From assembly GCA_937928765.1 (NCBI GenBank), contig CALFVX010000012.1, positions 1-64,000 of the forward strand: 64,000 bases of DNA, written 5' to 3'. Position 1 is the first letter of the stretch. Each line of letters starts with the position of its first letter. A model generated the notes under the pieces. The model searched no databases. It saw nothing but the letters and a program-made list of their open reading frames with translations, and was not told the DNA's origin. This DNA is from an uncultured Endomicrobiia bacterium. GTDB lineage: Bacteria; Elusimicrobiota; Endomicrobiia; DTEH01. Of the stretch, positions 37,326-45,582 are shown in pieces. Both the position numbers and the translations under genes were made by a program.

Positions 37326-38210
37326 ATGATTTTAAAAGATATATTTTTCAAAAAATTTGTTATAACAGCAGAAATAGGTCCACCTAAAAGTTGGCAAGTT
37401 GAAAGTTTAATACAACAATATAAAAAATATTTGACAGAAAAGATTGATGCAATAAATGTTACTGACAACCAAGCATCAGTGATGAAATTTGGCTCGCTTG
37501 GGATGAGTATTTTATTGAAGCAAAATGGTTTTGAACCAATATACCAGATTACCTGTAGAGATAGAAATCGTATTGCATTACAATCTGACATACTTAACGC
37601 TGCTTTTTTTGGTATACAAAATTTGTTGTTGTTAACTGGAGATCATCCTATAGTAGGGGATCACAAAAATGCAAAACCCGTTTTTGATTTAGATTCTGTA
37701 TCTTTAATCTATACCGTAAAAAATCTAATGCAAGGATATGATTTAGCAGGAAACAAACTTTCAGGAGAACCACCAAAATTCTGCATAGGTGCAGCTGTAG
37801 CACCAGAAACAGAATATTTAGATTCACAAATTTTTAAAATGGAAAAAAAAATTAATGCTGGAGCAGAATTTTTTCAAACACAACTTGTCTTTAATCCTGA
37901 AAAATTTATAAAATTTATAAATATAGTTAGAAAAAATTTTGGCAAAATTCCAATAATGGCAGGAATTACTATTTTGAAATCAGTTAATATGGCCAAATTT
38001 ATGAATGAAAATATACCAGGTATAAATATACCAGAAAGTATTATAAAACAACTTGAATTAGATAAAGAAAAAACAAAATCTGGCCAAAAAGGATTAGAAA
38101 TTGCTGCTAATATTATAAAAGATATAAAACCATATTGCGAAGGCATTCATATAATGCCTTTGGGATGGATAAATAAAATACCACAATTACTTTCTCTTGC
38201 TGAATTATGA
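37326..38210 (+). CDS. metF: Methylenetetrahydrofolate reductase
   Basis: A 294-residue MetF, an FAD-dependent TIM barrel. Motifs: VITAEIGPPK (acidic Glu near the start), AINVTDNQASVMKFGSLGMS, YQITCRDRNRIALQSDIL, LLLLTGDHPIVGDH and KPVFDLDS, then EFFQTQLVF. It lacks the C-terminal NADPH-binding domain of eukaryotic forms, as in bacteria. Next to two MetV domains and RnfC-type electron input, it should reduce methylene-THF to methyl-THF. Its stop overlaps fchA by four bases. Confidence 0.95.
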   Translation: MILKDIFFKKFVITAEIGPPKSWQVESLIQQYKKYLTEKIDAINVTDNQASVMKFGSLGMSILLKQNGFEPIYQITCRDRNRIALQSDILNAAFFGIQNLLLLTGDHPIVGDHKNAKPVFDLDSVSLIYTVKNLMQGYDLAGNKLSGEPPKFCIGAAVAPETEYLDSQIFKMEKKINAGAEFFQTQLVFNPEKFIKFINIVRKNFGKIPIMAGITILKSVNMAKFMNENIPGINIPESIIKQLELDKEKTKSGQKGLEIAANIIKDIKPYCEGIHIMPLGWINKIPQLLSLAEL

Positions 38211-38872
38211 AAGATAATATTAACTACATTTCTGAATATTCAGATACTTTAAAGAATTATCTAAAGTTAAGTATAAAATCCTTTTTAGATGATTTGTCTT
38301 CAAACTTACCAGTACCTGGTGGAGGTGCTGCTTCAGCATTAGTATCATCTTTAGGAGCAAGTTGTTTTTTAATGGTAGCTAATTTTACTTTGAATAAAAA
38401 GGGATATGAAAAGTATCAACAAGAAGTAAAAGAGTTAATAGAAAAATTTACTGGATATAAAAATCATCTAGAACAACTTATAAATAAAGATATAGAAGCT
38501 TATAATGAAGTTAACAAATCTTATAAATTACCGAAAACAACACTTCTGGATTCAGAATTAAGAAATAAACAAATTCAACAAGCACTAAAAAATTCTACAT
38601 TAGTAGCATTTGAGATAATTGAAATATCACACAACTGTATTATATTAGCTGACAAATTATTGAAAGTTGGGAATAAAAATCTTATAACTGATATTGCTTG
38701 TGGCGTATTGTTTTTATCATCTGGAATTTCTGCTGCAAAATATAATGTATTGATAAATCTTAAAAGTATAAATGATTCTAAGTTTTGTTCAGAAATAAAA
38801 AAAAGAATAAAAAAAATCTATACTGACACAAAAATAATAACAAAAAAATTTTTACAAAAAATAAATATATAA
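38207..38872 (+). CDS. fchA: Methenyltetrahydrofolate cyclohydrolase (FchA, cyclodeaminase-like)
   Basis: A 221-residue protein of the formiminotransferase-cyclodeaminase family. The folate loop LPVPGGGAASALVSSLGAS is clear, followed by NFTLNKKGYEKYQ and the acidic DIEAYNEV. Stand-alone members next to C1 genes are methenyl-THF cyclohydrolases. A separate enzyme fits the FolD variant found downstream (40382), which has lost the cyclohydrolase lysine. It is coupled to metF by a four-base overlap. Confidence 0.88.
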   Translation: MKDNINYISEYSDTLKNYLKLSIKSFLDDLSSNLPVPGGGAASALVSSLGASCFLMVANFTLNKKGYEKYQQEVKELIEKFTGYKNHLEQLINKDIEAYNEVNKSYKLPKTTLLDSELRNKQIQQALKNSTLVAFEIIEISHNCIILADKLLKVGNKNLITDIACGVLFLSSGISAAKYNVLINLKSINDSKFCSEIKKRIKKIYTDTKIITKKFLQKINI

Positions 38873-38997
38873 TTTAACAGTTCACTATTTATGATTTTTG
38901 TTTACAACAAAAAATGTAGAAAATTTGATAGCTAGGGTTTTAAAAAATCTTTTGTATACCTATATTTAATAATAAAAAAGGAGGAAGTAAAAAACAT

Positions 38998-39477
38998 ATG
39001 AATGAAATAAAAAAACAACAAAGAAAATTTCTTAGTTTTTTATCAGTTGGTGAATTAAAATTTTGGTATTTTAAATATATAATAGGTATGATGTTGTTTG
39101 CTATAATAGTAGCAGGGATTACTATTCATTTTGCCTTATCTCATTCTGCACAAATAATAAAATTTTTAGCAAAACAATCAGAATTGACTTCTGTCTCTTT
39201 ATCACTTGATACTATTGTGGAAATTTTAAGAAGTACCCAAATAATAGTAAGGAATGCACTAATTGTTGAAAGTATTGTTTTGATAATAATAGGTATTTTT
39301 ATAAGTTTATATTTTGTGCACAAAATAATTGGCGCTTTAAAAAGAATAGATAGAGAGGTGACACAGATGTTAACAGGAACTACACCTTACCATGAGATAA
39401 CATTAAGAAAAGGTGATTATTTAAAACCATTTGTAGAGATAATGAATAGACTTATCAATAAGATATCAAAAAGCTAA
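38998..39477 (+). CDS. Small membrane protein with HAMP-like end
   Basis: A 159-residue protein with two membrane helices (IIGMMLFAIIVAGITIHFAL and ALIVESIVLIIIGIFISLYF) separated by about 40 periplasmic residues, followed by a short cytoplasmic HAMP-like helix pair (IIGALKRIDREVTQMLTG ... FVEIMNRLINKI). It lacks any output domain. A clear AAGGAGG stands 14 to 20 bases ahead. I know no family name. It could pair with a receptor elsewhere. Confidence 0.7.
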   Translation: MNEIKKQQRKFLSFLSVGELKFWYFKYIIGMMLFAIIVAGITIHFALSHSAQIIKFLAKQSELTSVSLSLDTIVEILRSTQIIVRNALIVESIVLIIIGIFISLYFVHKIIGALKRIDREVTQMLTGTTPYHEITLRKGDYLKPFVEIMNRLINKISKS

Positions 39478-39509
39478 TTAACAAAAAAATAACATCTAAT
39501 CATATATTT

Positions 39510-40376
39510 ATGAATTTCTTTTCTGATAAAATTTCTACTCTCATTAGTTTTTTAGTAAATTTGTTTTTAGTAATTATTAAATTTTTATCAGGAATATTTG
39601 GTAAAAGTCAAACAATGATAGCAGATGCTATACATTCATTATCAGATGGTATTGCTACTATAATTGTATATATATCTTTAAATTTTTCTAAAAAACCTGC
39701 TGATAAAAATCATCCTTATGGTCATGGTAATATAGAAGTTATCGTTGCTATATTTGTATCATTTTTAATTTTTCTAACAGGCTTTTTTTTAGGCTATTCT
39801 GCCATTCATAGTATTATTCATAAACATTATTATGACACAATACCAGAAAAATTTACAATTTATATTGCTATTTTATCTATAATTGTCAAAGAATTACTTT
39901 ATAGATATACATATTTTGTTGGTAAAAAATTAAATTCTCCTATGATTATAGCTAATGCATATGACCATAGATCAGACGCTTTATCTTCTGTTGGAGCATT
40001 GTTAGCAATAATTTTTGCAAGGGTTGCTGTACCAATAATGGATCCTTTAGGAAGTATTATAATATCTTTATTTATTTTAAAAATGGGATTTGAAATCCTA
40101 AAAGATAATATATTTATAATTATGGATACTGTTCCGTCTGATAAATTACAAATAGAAGTGAATAATCTGATAAATACTGTAAAAGGTGTAAAAAGTTCGT
40201 ACTCAACAAGAATTCATCCAGTAGGAAGACATTATTTTATTGAAACAGAAATTGTAGTAGATAAAGAGATAACAGTTGAACAAGCACATAATATTGCTGA
40301 AGAAGTAAAAACTTTGTTAAAAAATAGTAATAATTTAATAAAAGATGTTATTGTGCATATAGAACCAAAGGTATAA
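39510..40376 (+). CDS. Cation diffusion facilitator family transporter
   Basis: A 288-residue CDF protein with six helices and a C-terminal cytoplasmic domain. The metal site is visible in TM2 (ADAIHSLSDG) and TM5 (AYDHRSDALSSVGALL), and the HPYGHGNIEVI loop is typical. CDF proteins export zinc, iron or manganese with proton exchange; the metal is not set by sequence alone. It ends five bases before folD, an association that is probably only operonic. Confidence 0.92.
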   Translation: MNFFSDKISTLISFLVNLFLVIIKFLSGIFGKSQTMIADAIHSLSDGIATIIVYISLNFSKKPADKNHPYGHGNIEVIVAIFVSFLIFLTGFFLGYSAIHSIIHKHYYDTIPEKFTIYIAILSIIVKELLYRYTYFVGKKLNSPMIIANAYDHRSDALSSVGALLAIIFARVAVPIMDPLGSIIISLFILKMGFEILKDNIFIIMDTVPSDKLQIEVNNLINTVKGVKSSYSTRIHPVGRHYFIETEIVVDKEITVEQAHNIAEEVKTLLKNSNNLIKDVIVHIEPKV

Positions 40377-40381
40377 TTTTC

Positions 40382-41329
40382 ATGAAAACACAAATTATTG
40401 ATGGTAAAAATATTGCTAAAAGAATAAAGGATGAAGTTTTAGATGAAATCTTAAAATTTAAAAATAAATTTAAAATTATACCTAAAATTGCTTCAATAAC
40501 AGTTGGAGAAAATTCTGCTACTAAAATTTATTTAAATACCCAGTTAAGAATTTGTAACGATTTAGGTATTGATATTGAAATTTTTAATTTTAAAGAGAAC
40601 ATTTCACAAAAAGAAATTGAAAAAAAAATATTAGATCTAAACAATGATAAAAAAATCAATGCAATAATTTTAAATTTACCATTGCCACAACATTTAAATA
40701 AAAGAAAAATACAAAATTTAATTTCTCCAAAAAAAGATGTGGAAGGTATAACATCAGAAAATCTTGGTAAATTATTTTATACATCAGAAGAACTTTTAGT
40801 AGCACCTTGTACTGCATTATCAATAATAGAATGTTTAAAAGAGACAAAAGTTAATCTTAAAAGTAAAGAGGTTGTTATAGTAGGACATTCAGAAATTGTG
40901 GGTAAACCTGTTTTACTTATGTTATTATCATCTTTGTTATCTTCACCTACAGTTACAGTATGTCACATAGCAACAAATAATCTTAGTTTTCATACAAAAA
41001 GAGCCGATGTTTTAATAGTAGCTGTTGGTAAGCCTAAACTAATTACTGAAAATATGGTTAAAAGAGGTGTTATTATAATAGATGTGGGAATAAACTATGT
41101 AAATGTGAAAAATTGTAATGATAAAAAAATCATAGATCAAAAAGCTAAAAATCCTAAGCTGAGACTTGTAGGAGATGTTGATTTTGAAAATGTTTCTAAA
41201 AAAGCTTCATTTATAACACCAGTACCTGGCGGTGTTGGTCCTGTAACTAATTCAATTTTGATGAAAAACTTAGTTAATTTATTAAAACTGCAATATGGTT
41301 TATCATTAAATGGATATAAAATTTTCTAA
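40382..41329 (+). CDS. folD: FolD, methylene-THF dehydrogenase with altered cyclohydrolase site
   Basis: A 315-residue FolD. The folate pocket is IYLNTQLRICNDLG, ILNLPLPQHL and KKDVEGITSENLG; the nucleotide loop is VIVGHSEIVGKPVLLML and the end TPVPGGVGPVT. Numbering matches E. coli FolD. Tyr50 is kept, but the key Lys54 is Gln (codon CAG 40541-40543), Gln98 is Asn and Asp121 is Glu. In the human enzyme the Lys-to-Gln change removes cyclohydrolase but spares dehydrogenase. It should therefore be dehydrogenase only, with FchA doing the cyclohydrolase step. It lies between the CDF gene and thiD2. Confidence 0.93.
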   Translation: MKTQIIDGKNIAKRIKDEVLDEILKFKNKFKIIPKIASITVGENSATKIYLNTQLRICNDLGIDIEIFNFKENISQKEIEKKILDLNNDKKINAIILNLPLPQHLNKRKIQNLISPKKDVEGITSENLGKLFYTSEELLVAPCTALSIIECLKETKVNLKSKEVVIVGHSEIVGKPVLLMLLSSLLSSPTVTVCHIATNNLSFHTKRADVLIVAVGKPKLITENMVKRGVIIIDVGINYVNVKNCNDKKIIDQKAKNPKLRLVGDVDFENVSKKASFITPVPGGVGPVTNSILMKNLVNLLKLQYGLSLNGYKIF

Positions 41330-41360
41330 AATAATTTTAACGACGAAAAAATAATTTTTT

Positions 41361-41762
41361 ATGAATAAAAATATTTTAAGAATAATTGATGCAAGTGTTA
41401 ACCGTTCTACAGAAGGACTAAGAGTTATTGAAGAAATCGTAAGATTTCTTTACAATGATGAAAAAACTTATAAAAAACTTAGAATTATTAGACATAAAAT
41501 ACCAAGATTATTTATAAATTATTATCCTCAAAGTGTTTTACAAAGGAATAGTTGCAAAGATCCGGGTAAAAAAGTCAAGGAAAAAAAATATAAAAATATA
41601 AAACATATAGTTATATCTAATTTTCATCGTATAAGTGAATCATTGCGAGTATTAGAAGAGCTTGCAAAGATGATACAACCTAAAAAAGTTCAAAAAATAA
41701 AAAATCTAAGATACAAAATTTATGATTTAGAAAAATTTGTTGTTGAAAAAATTTGTAGATGA
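41361..41762 (+). CDS. thiD2: ThiD2-like HMP-phosphate kinase
   Basis: A 133-residue helical protein with the ThiD2 signature: RIIDASVNRSTEGLRVIEEI, then the repeat ISESLRVLEELAK and the LRIIRHKIPRLF stretch. ThiD2 phosphorylates hydroxymethylpyrimidine phosphate and is often fused to the N-terminus of ThiE; here it is a separate gene overlapping thiE by four bases. No ThiD of the ribokinase type is in the window, so it may be the only HMP-P kinase here. Family call is from remembered pattern. Confidence 0.8.
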   Translation: MNKNILRIIDASVNRSTEGLRVIEEIVRFLYNDEKTYKKLRIIRHKIPRLFINYYPQSVLQRNSCKDPGKKVKEKKYKNIKHIVISNFHRISESLRVLEELAKMIQPKKVQKIKNLRYKIYDLEKFVVEKICR

Positions 41763-42379
41763 AAGAGTTAATCAAGGGACTGTATTGTATTTTACCAGAA
41801 TTTGATACAATAAAAAAATATAAAAGATTTGTAACTAAGCTGTTAAGATTTAAACCTAATATTATACAGTTGAGAATAAAATATAAGTCTGATTCATTCT
41901 TCTATAAAGTTGCTTATGAAATAAAAAAAATTTTATCTTCAAAAGATATATTTTTTATTATAGATGATAGAGTAGATATTGCGTTATTGATAAAATCACA
42001 TGGAGTTCATCTTGGACAAGATGATTTATCTCCTTTAGAAGTTAGAAATTTAGTTAATAATTTAGGATTAAAAAAATTTATAATAGGATATTCTACTCAT
42101 TCTCTAGAACAAGCAAAAATTGCTCTTAATTTCTGTGTTGATTATATATCTATAGGTCCTATATTTAAAACAAATACAAAACCAGACTATATTCCTGTTG
42201 GAATTGACACATTAAAAAAAGTAAAGGAATTTATAAAAAATAAAATTCCTATAGTTGCAATTGGTGGTATAAATGATGAAAATGTTGATTTAGTAAAAAA
42301 AATTGGTGTTGATGCTATTGCTACAATATCTGCAATAAGAGACTTAAATCCTAAAAAAATTGAAAAATTAAAATTTTAA
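41759..42379 (+). CDS. thiE: Thiamine-phosphate synthase
   Basis: A 206-residue TIM barrel that joins HMP-PP with thiazole phosphate. Motifs: NIIQLRIKYKSDSFF, FIIDDRVDIALLIKSHGVHLG, SPLEVRNL and VDYISIGPIFKTNTKPDY, then VAIGGINDENVDLV. IIDDR replaces the usual IINDR, a minor change. It overlaps thiD2 and is followed after three bases by the acyltransferase gene. Confidence 0.93.
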   Translation: MKELIKGLYCILPEFDTIKKYKRFVTKLLRFKPNIIQLRIKYKSDSFFYKVAYEIKKILSSKDIFFIIDDRVDIALLIKSHGVHLGQDDLSPLEVRNLVNNLGLKKFIIGYSTHSLEQAKIALNFCVDYISIGPIFKTNTKPDYIPVGIDTLKKVKEFIKNKIPIVAIGGINDENVDLVKKIGVDAIATISAIRDLNPKKIEKLKF

Positions 42380-42382
42380 AAA

Positions 42383-43108
42383 ATGTCTAAAATTTTCCCT
42401 ACGATATATTTTTATTGTAGTCTTTTTATTCTTATATTTAAAGCATATTTAAAACTAATATTTAAAAAATTTTTTTGGCAAGATTTCGTTAAATATTCAG
42501 GAAAAGTTTTAGAAATAATAAAAAATCTTAAAACTAAAGTTGTAATTGAAGAAAACAATAATTTATCAAAAATTTCCTATCCAGTGATTTTTATAAGCAA
42601 CCATATGAGTTCTTTGGAAACCTTATTGTTTGGTTATGTTTTAGCTAGACATACAAGAATAACCTTTATTGTAAAAAAAAGCTTATTATATTATCCTATT
42701 TTTGGTAGAATACTTAAATTTTTAAATCCTATTGTATTAAGTAGAACTAATCCAAGAAAAGACTTCAAAATAGTTTTAAAAAAATATAGAACTTTATACA
42801 AAGACAAAGTTTCACTAGTTGTCTTTCCTCAAGCAACAAGAAGTTTAAAAATAGAAGAAAATAAATTCAGCAGTATAGGCATAAAAATTGCAAAAATTTT
42901 TAATATTGGCATTGTCCCAATATTTGTTAAGACAGATTTTTTAAGTGTTGGAAAAATAATAAGAGATATAGGAAGCATAAATATAAAAAAAGATGTTTAT
43001 ATAAAAATCTTTCCTTGTATACTTCCCGAAGAAATAAATAGAAATACAAATACTCAGATAATAGAAATGTTTAAAAAAGAGTTTTTTAAATCTTATCTTA
43101 AAAAGTAG
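42383..43108 (+). CDS. PlsC-like lysophospholipid acyltransferase (HX4E variant)
   Basis: A 241-residue LPLAT-type acyltransferase with one N-terminal membrane segment. The catalytic box is NHMSSLET, so His-x4-Asp is His-x4-Glu, and block III is VVFPQATRS where most PlsC proteins have FPEGTRS. FVIKTDF-like VPIFVKTDFLSVGK follows. These changes occur together in a known branch of acyltransferases in diderm candidate phyla, so it is likely active. It lies between thiE and thiC with no evident link to thiamine. Confidence 0.85.
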   Translation: MSKIFPTIYFYCSLFILIFKAYLKLIFKKFFWQDFVKYSGKVLEIIKNLKTKVVIEENNNLSKISYPVIFISNHMSSLETLLFGYVLARHTRITFIVKKSLLYYPIFGRILKFLNPIVLSRTNPRKDFKIVLKKYRTLYKDKVSLVVFPQATRSLKIEENKFSSIGIKIAKIFNIGIVPIFVKTDFLSVGKIIRDIGSINIKKDVYIKIFPCILPEEINRNTNTQIIEMFKKEFFKSYLKK

Positions 43109-43134
43109 ATATAAAGAATTGTTGAATTTATATC
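43108..43134 (+). terminator. Stem-loop directly after the acyltransferase stop
   Basis: GATATAAA (43108-43115) and TTTATATC (43127-43134) are perfect 8-base arms with an 11-base loop, followed by TGTATTTTT. It begins at the last base of the stop codon and ends 46 bases before thiC. It may be a weak terminator. No TPP riboswitch (THI box) elements are visible in this gap. Confidence 0.35.
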
Positions 43135-43180
43135 TGTATTTTTGATATAAATAAAATTTATTAAAAAGGAAAAATTTAAT

Positions 43181-44461
43181 ATGAGTATAATAAAACAATT
43201 AAAAAATAATAAAATTCCTAATTTTATAAAAAAAATTTCTAATGATGAAAAAGTTGAAGTTGAAGAAATTCTAAATAATATTATTGATGGAAAGATTGTA
43301 GTATTAAAAAATACAAAATCAAACAGAAAACCTGTTGCTGTAGGAAAAAATTTAAAAACAAAGATTAATGCTAACATAGGAACATCACCAGATCTTGTTG
43401 ATATAAAATTGGAACTTGAAAAATTGAATTTTGCTATAAAAGCTAAAACAGACATGGTAATGGATTTATCTACCGGAGGGGATATTGATTATATAAGAAA
43501 AACTATTTTACAACATTCACCTTTACCAGTAGGAACTGTGCCAATATATCAAGTTGTTTGTGAAGTATTAAGAAAAGGTAAAAAAATAAGTGATATTTCA
43601 GTAGAACATATTTTTGAGGTGATAGAAAAACAAGCAGAAGATAGCGTTGATTTCTTTACTATTCATTGTGGTTTAACAAAGAAAAATTTGGAAATTTTAA
43701 AAAAACAAAAAAGAATTTGCGGTATAGTAAGTCGTGGTGGCGCATTTTTAGCAGAATGGATTTTAAAAAATAATAAAGAAAATCCGTTATACGAACATTT
43801 TGACAGATTATTAAAAATTGCTAAAAAATATAATATTACTTTAAGTTTAGGTGATGGGTTAAGACCCGGAAGTATATTTGATGCTAATGATGAAGCACAA
43901 ATTGCTGAGTTAAAAACATTATCAAAACTAGCAAATATTGCAAACAAAGAAGATGTCCAAGTTATGATAGAAGGTCCTGGACATATGCCAATAAATACTA
44001 TAGAAAACCATGTGAAACTCCAAAAAGAACTTACTAATGAAAAACCATATTATCTTTTAGGCCCACTTGTTACAGATATTGCAGCTGGATATGACCATAT
44101 AAACTCAGCAATAGGTGCAGCAATAGCAGCGAAGGCAGGTGCTGACCTTATTTGTTATGTTACAGCAGCAGAACATTTGCGCCTTCCAACACCACAAGAT
44201 GTATATGAAGGAGTTATTGCTGCACGTATTGCAGCACACGCTGCAGATATTGTAAAAAGAAAAAAGTTTAAAGACGACTTTTTAGATTTAGAAATGTCAA
44301 AAGCAAGAAAAAATTTAAACTGGCGCCTTCAACAAAAATATACTTTAGATAAGTATAAATTTAAAGAAGAAAGAAATAAAATATTAAGTAATACAAAAAA
44401 AGTTTGTTCAATGTGTGGTTCATTTTGTGCAATGAAAGAATCTACAAAAATAGGAATATAA
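43181..44461 (+). CDS. thiC: Phosphomethylpyrimidine synthase
   Basis: A 426-residue ThiC, the radical SAM-like enzyme that makes HMP phosphate from AIR. Motifs: VAVGKNLKTKINANIGTSPD, MDLSTGGDID, LPVGTVPIYQ, GDGLRPGSIFDANDEAQ, EGPGHMPINTI and LGPLVTDIAAGYDHI. The C-terminal cluster motif is CSMCGSFC (C-x2-C-x3-C), as in the short anaerobe-type ThiC. AAAAGGAAAA precedes the ATG. Together with thiD2 and thiE it supplies the pyrimidine half of thiamine; no thiazole genes are in the window. Confidence 0.96.
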   Translation: MSIIKQLKNNKIPNFIKKISNDEKVEVEEILNNIIDGKIVVLKNTKSNRKPVAVGKNLKTKINANIGTSPDLVDIKLELEKLNFAIKAKTDMVMDLSTGGDIDYIRKTILQHSPLPVGTVPIYQVVCEVLRKGKKISDISVEHIFEVIEKQAEDSVDFFTIHCGLTKKNLEILKKQKRICGIVSRGGAFLAEWILKNNKENPLYEHFDRLLKIAKKYNITLSLGDGLRPGSIFDANDEAQIAELKTLSKLANIANKEDVQVMIEGPGHMPINTIENHVKLQKELTNEKPYYLLGPLVTDIAAGYDHINSAIGAAIAAKAGADLICYVTAAEHLRLPTPQDVYEGVIAARIAAHAADIVKRKKFKDDFLDLEMSKARKNLNWRLQQKYTLDKYKFKEERNKILSNTKKVCSMCGSFCAMKESTKIGI

Positions 44462-44484
44462 GTTATAAAAACGAAAATTTTTTT

Positions 44485-45393
44485 ATGAAACTAAAAATAA
44501 AAACACCAGCAACTACAGCAAATTTAGGTCCTGGGTTTGACTGTTTAGCTGCGTCGTTGTCATTATATAACGAATTTGAAATTGTCTTAGTAAGTAATAA
44601 ACAAAAATTGAAAATTACAGTTGAAGGTGTTGATAGCAAATATATATCAGAAAATGAAGATAATATTTTTTATGAAGCAATAAAAAAAATTTTTGATAAA
44701 CAAAAAATTCAAATTCCATCGATAGAAATTTATATAAGAAATAATATTCCTATAAAAAGAGGATTAGGTTCTTCAGCTTCAGCTTGTGTTGCAGGGGTTA
44801 TTGCAGGAAACATTCTATGTGGAGAACCATTGTCAGAAAATGAGTTGTTAGATGTTGCTTTAGAACTTGAAGGACATCCTGATAATATTGTAGCTTGTAT
44901 GTTTGGCGGATTATGTATAAGTTCTGTTATTGAAAATAAGGTTAAATTTGTAAAACTTAATCTACCAGCAGATATTTTAGCTCTTACAATAATACCACAA
45001 CAGAAAATTTCTACAAAAGAAGCAAGAAAAATTCTTCCTGAAAAAATTTTTTTCAAAGATGCAGTAAAAAATATATCAAATGTAGCATTATTAGTTTCTT
45101 CATTAATTACTAAGAAATACGAATTTTTAAAATTTGCGACACAAGATTTTTTACATCAACCTTATAGAAAAAAATTAATGCCTTGGATGCAGAAAGTCTT
45201 TGAAATCTGTTTAGAAAATAAATCTTTGTGTTGTATGTTAAGCGGGTCAGGTTCAACTGTAGTTGCTATTTATAAGAAGTCAGACATAAACAATGAGTTA
45301 TTAGAAAAAATAGAAACAAAATTAAGAAAAGTTGTAACTTGTGAATTTAAAGTTTTGCCTTTTATAAATAAAGGTGTTATTATAAAACAATAA
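44485..45393 (+). CDS. thrB: Homoserine kinase
   Basis: A 302-residue GHMP kinase. The start MKLKIKTPATTANLGPGFDC is the ThrB signature; the ATP loop is PIKRGLGSSASACVAGVIAG and the third motif CCMLSGSGSTVVAIY. It phosphorylates homoserine on the way to threonine. An in-frame ATG at 44404 would overlap thiC by 58 bases and add a non-matching leader, so 44485 is chosen. No other thr genes are adjacent. Confidence 0.94.
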   Translation: MKLKIKTPATTANLGPGFDCLAASLSLYNEFEIVLVSNKQKLKITVEGVDSKYISENEDNIFYEAIKKIFDKQKIQIPSIEIYIRNNIPIKRGLGSSASACVAGVIAGNILCGEPLSENELLDVALELEGHPDNIVACMFGGLCISSVIENKVKFVKLNLPADILALTIIPQQKISTKEARKILPEKIFFKDAVKNISNVALLVSSLITKKYEFLKFATQDFLHQPYRKKLMPWMQKVFEICLENKSLCCMLSGSGSTVVAIYKKSDINNELLEKIETKLRKVVTCEFKVLPFINKGVIIKQ

Positions 45394-45582
45394 AAAATTT
45401 TTTTTATAAAAATTTTGTTTAAATTAATTGGTGTGTAAATAAATATATAGATATCCTTAGGGTAATGAATATAAATTATAATTTTCTATTTTTTATAAAA
45501 ATAAGAAGTTAAAAAGTATCTGTTCATTAATTGTACTTAGTTTAAAAAAGTTAACAAGACTTATCACAAAGGAAATTTAAAT

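Noticed and set aside
43109-43180. Possible TPP riboswitch ahead of thiC
   Set aside because: The gap is only 72 bases, very AT-rich, and lacks CUGAGA and the other conserved aptamer parts.
45466-45480. ARG-box-like TGAATATAAATTATA upstream of argF
   Set aside because: Only one half fits the consensus, no arginine repressor gene is seen, and the DNA is so AT-rich that such matches are expected by chance.
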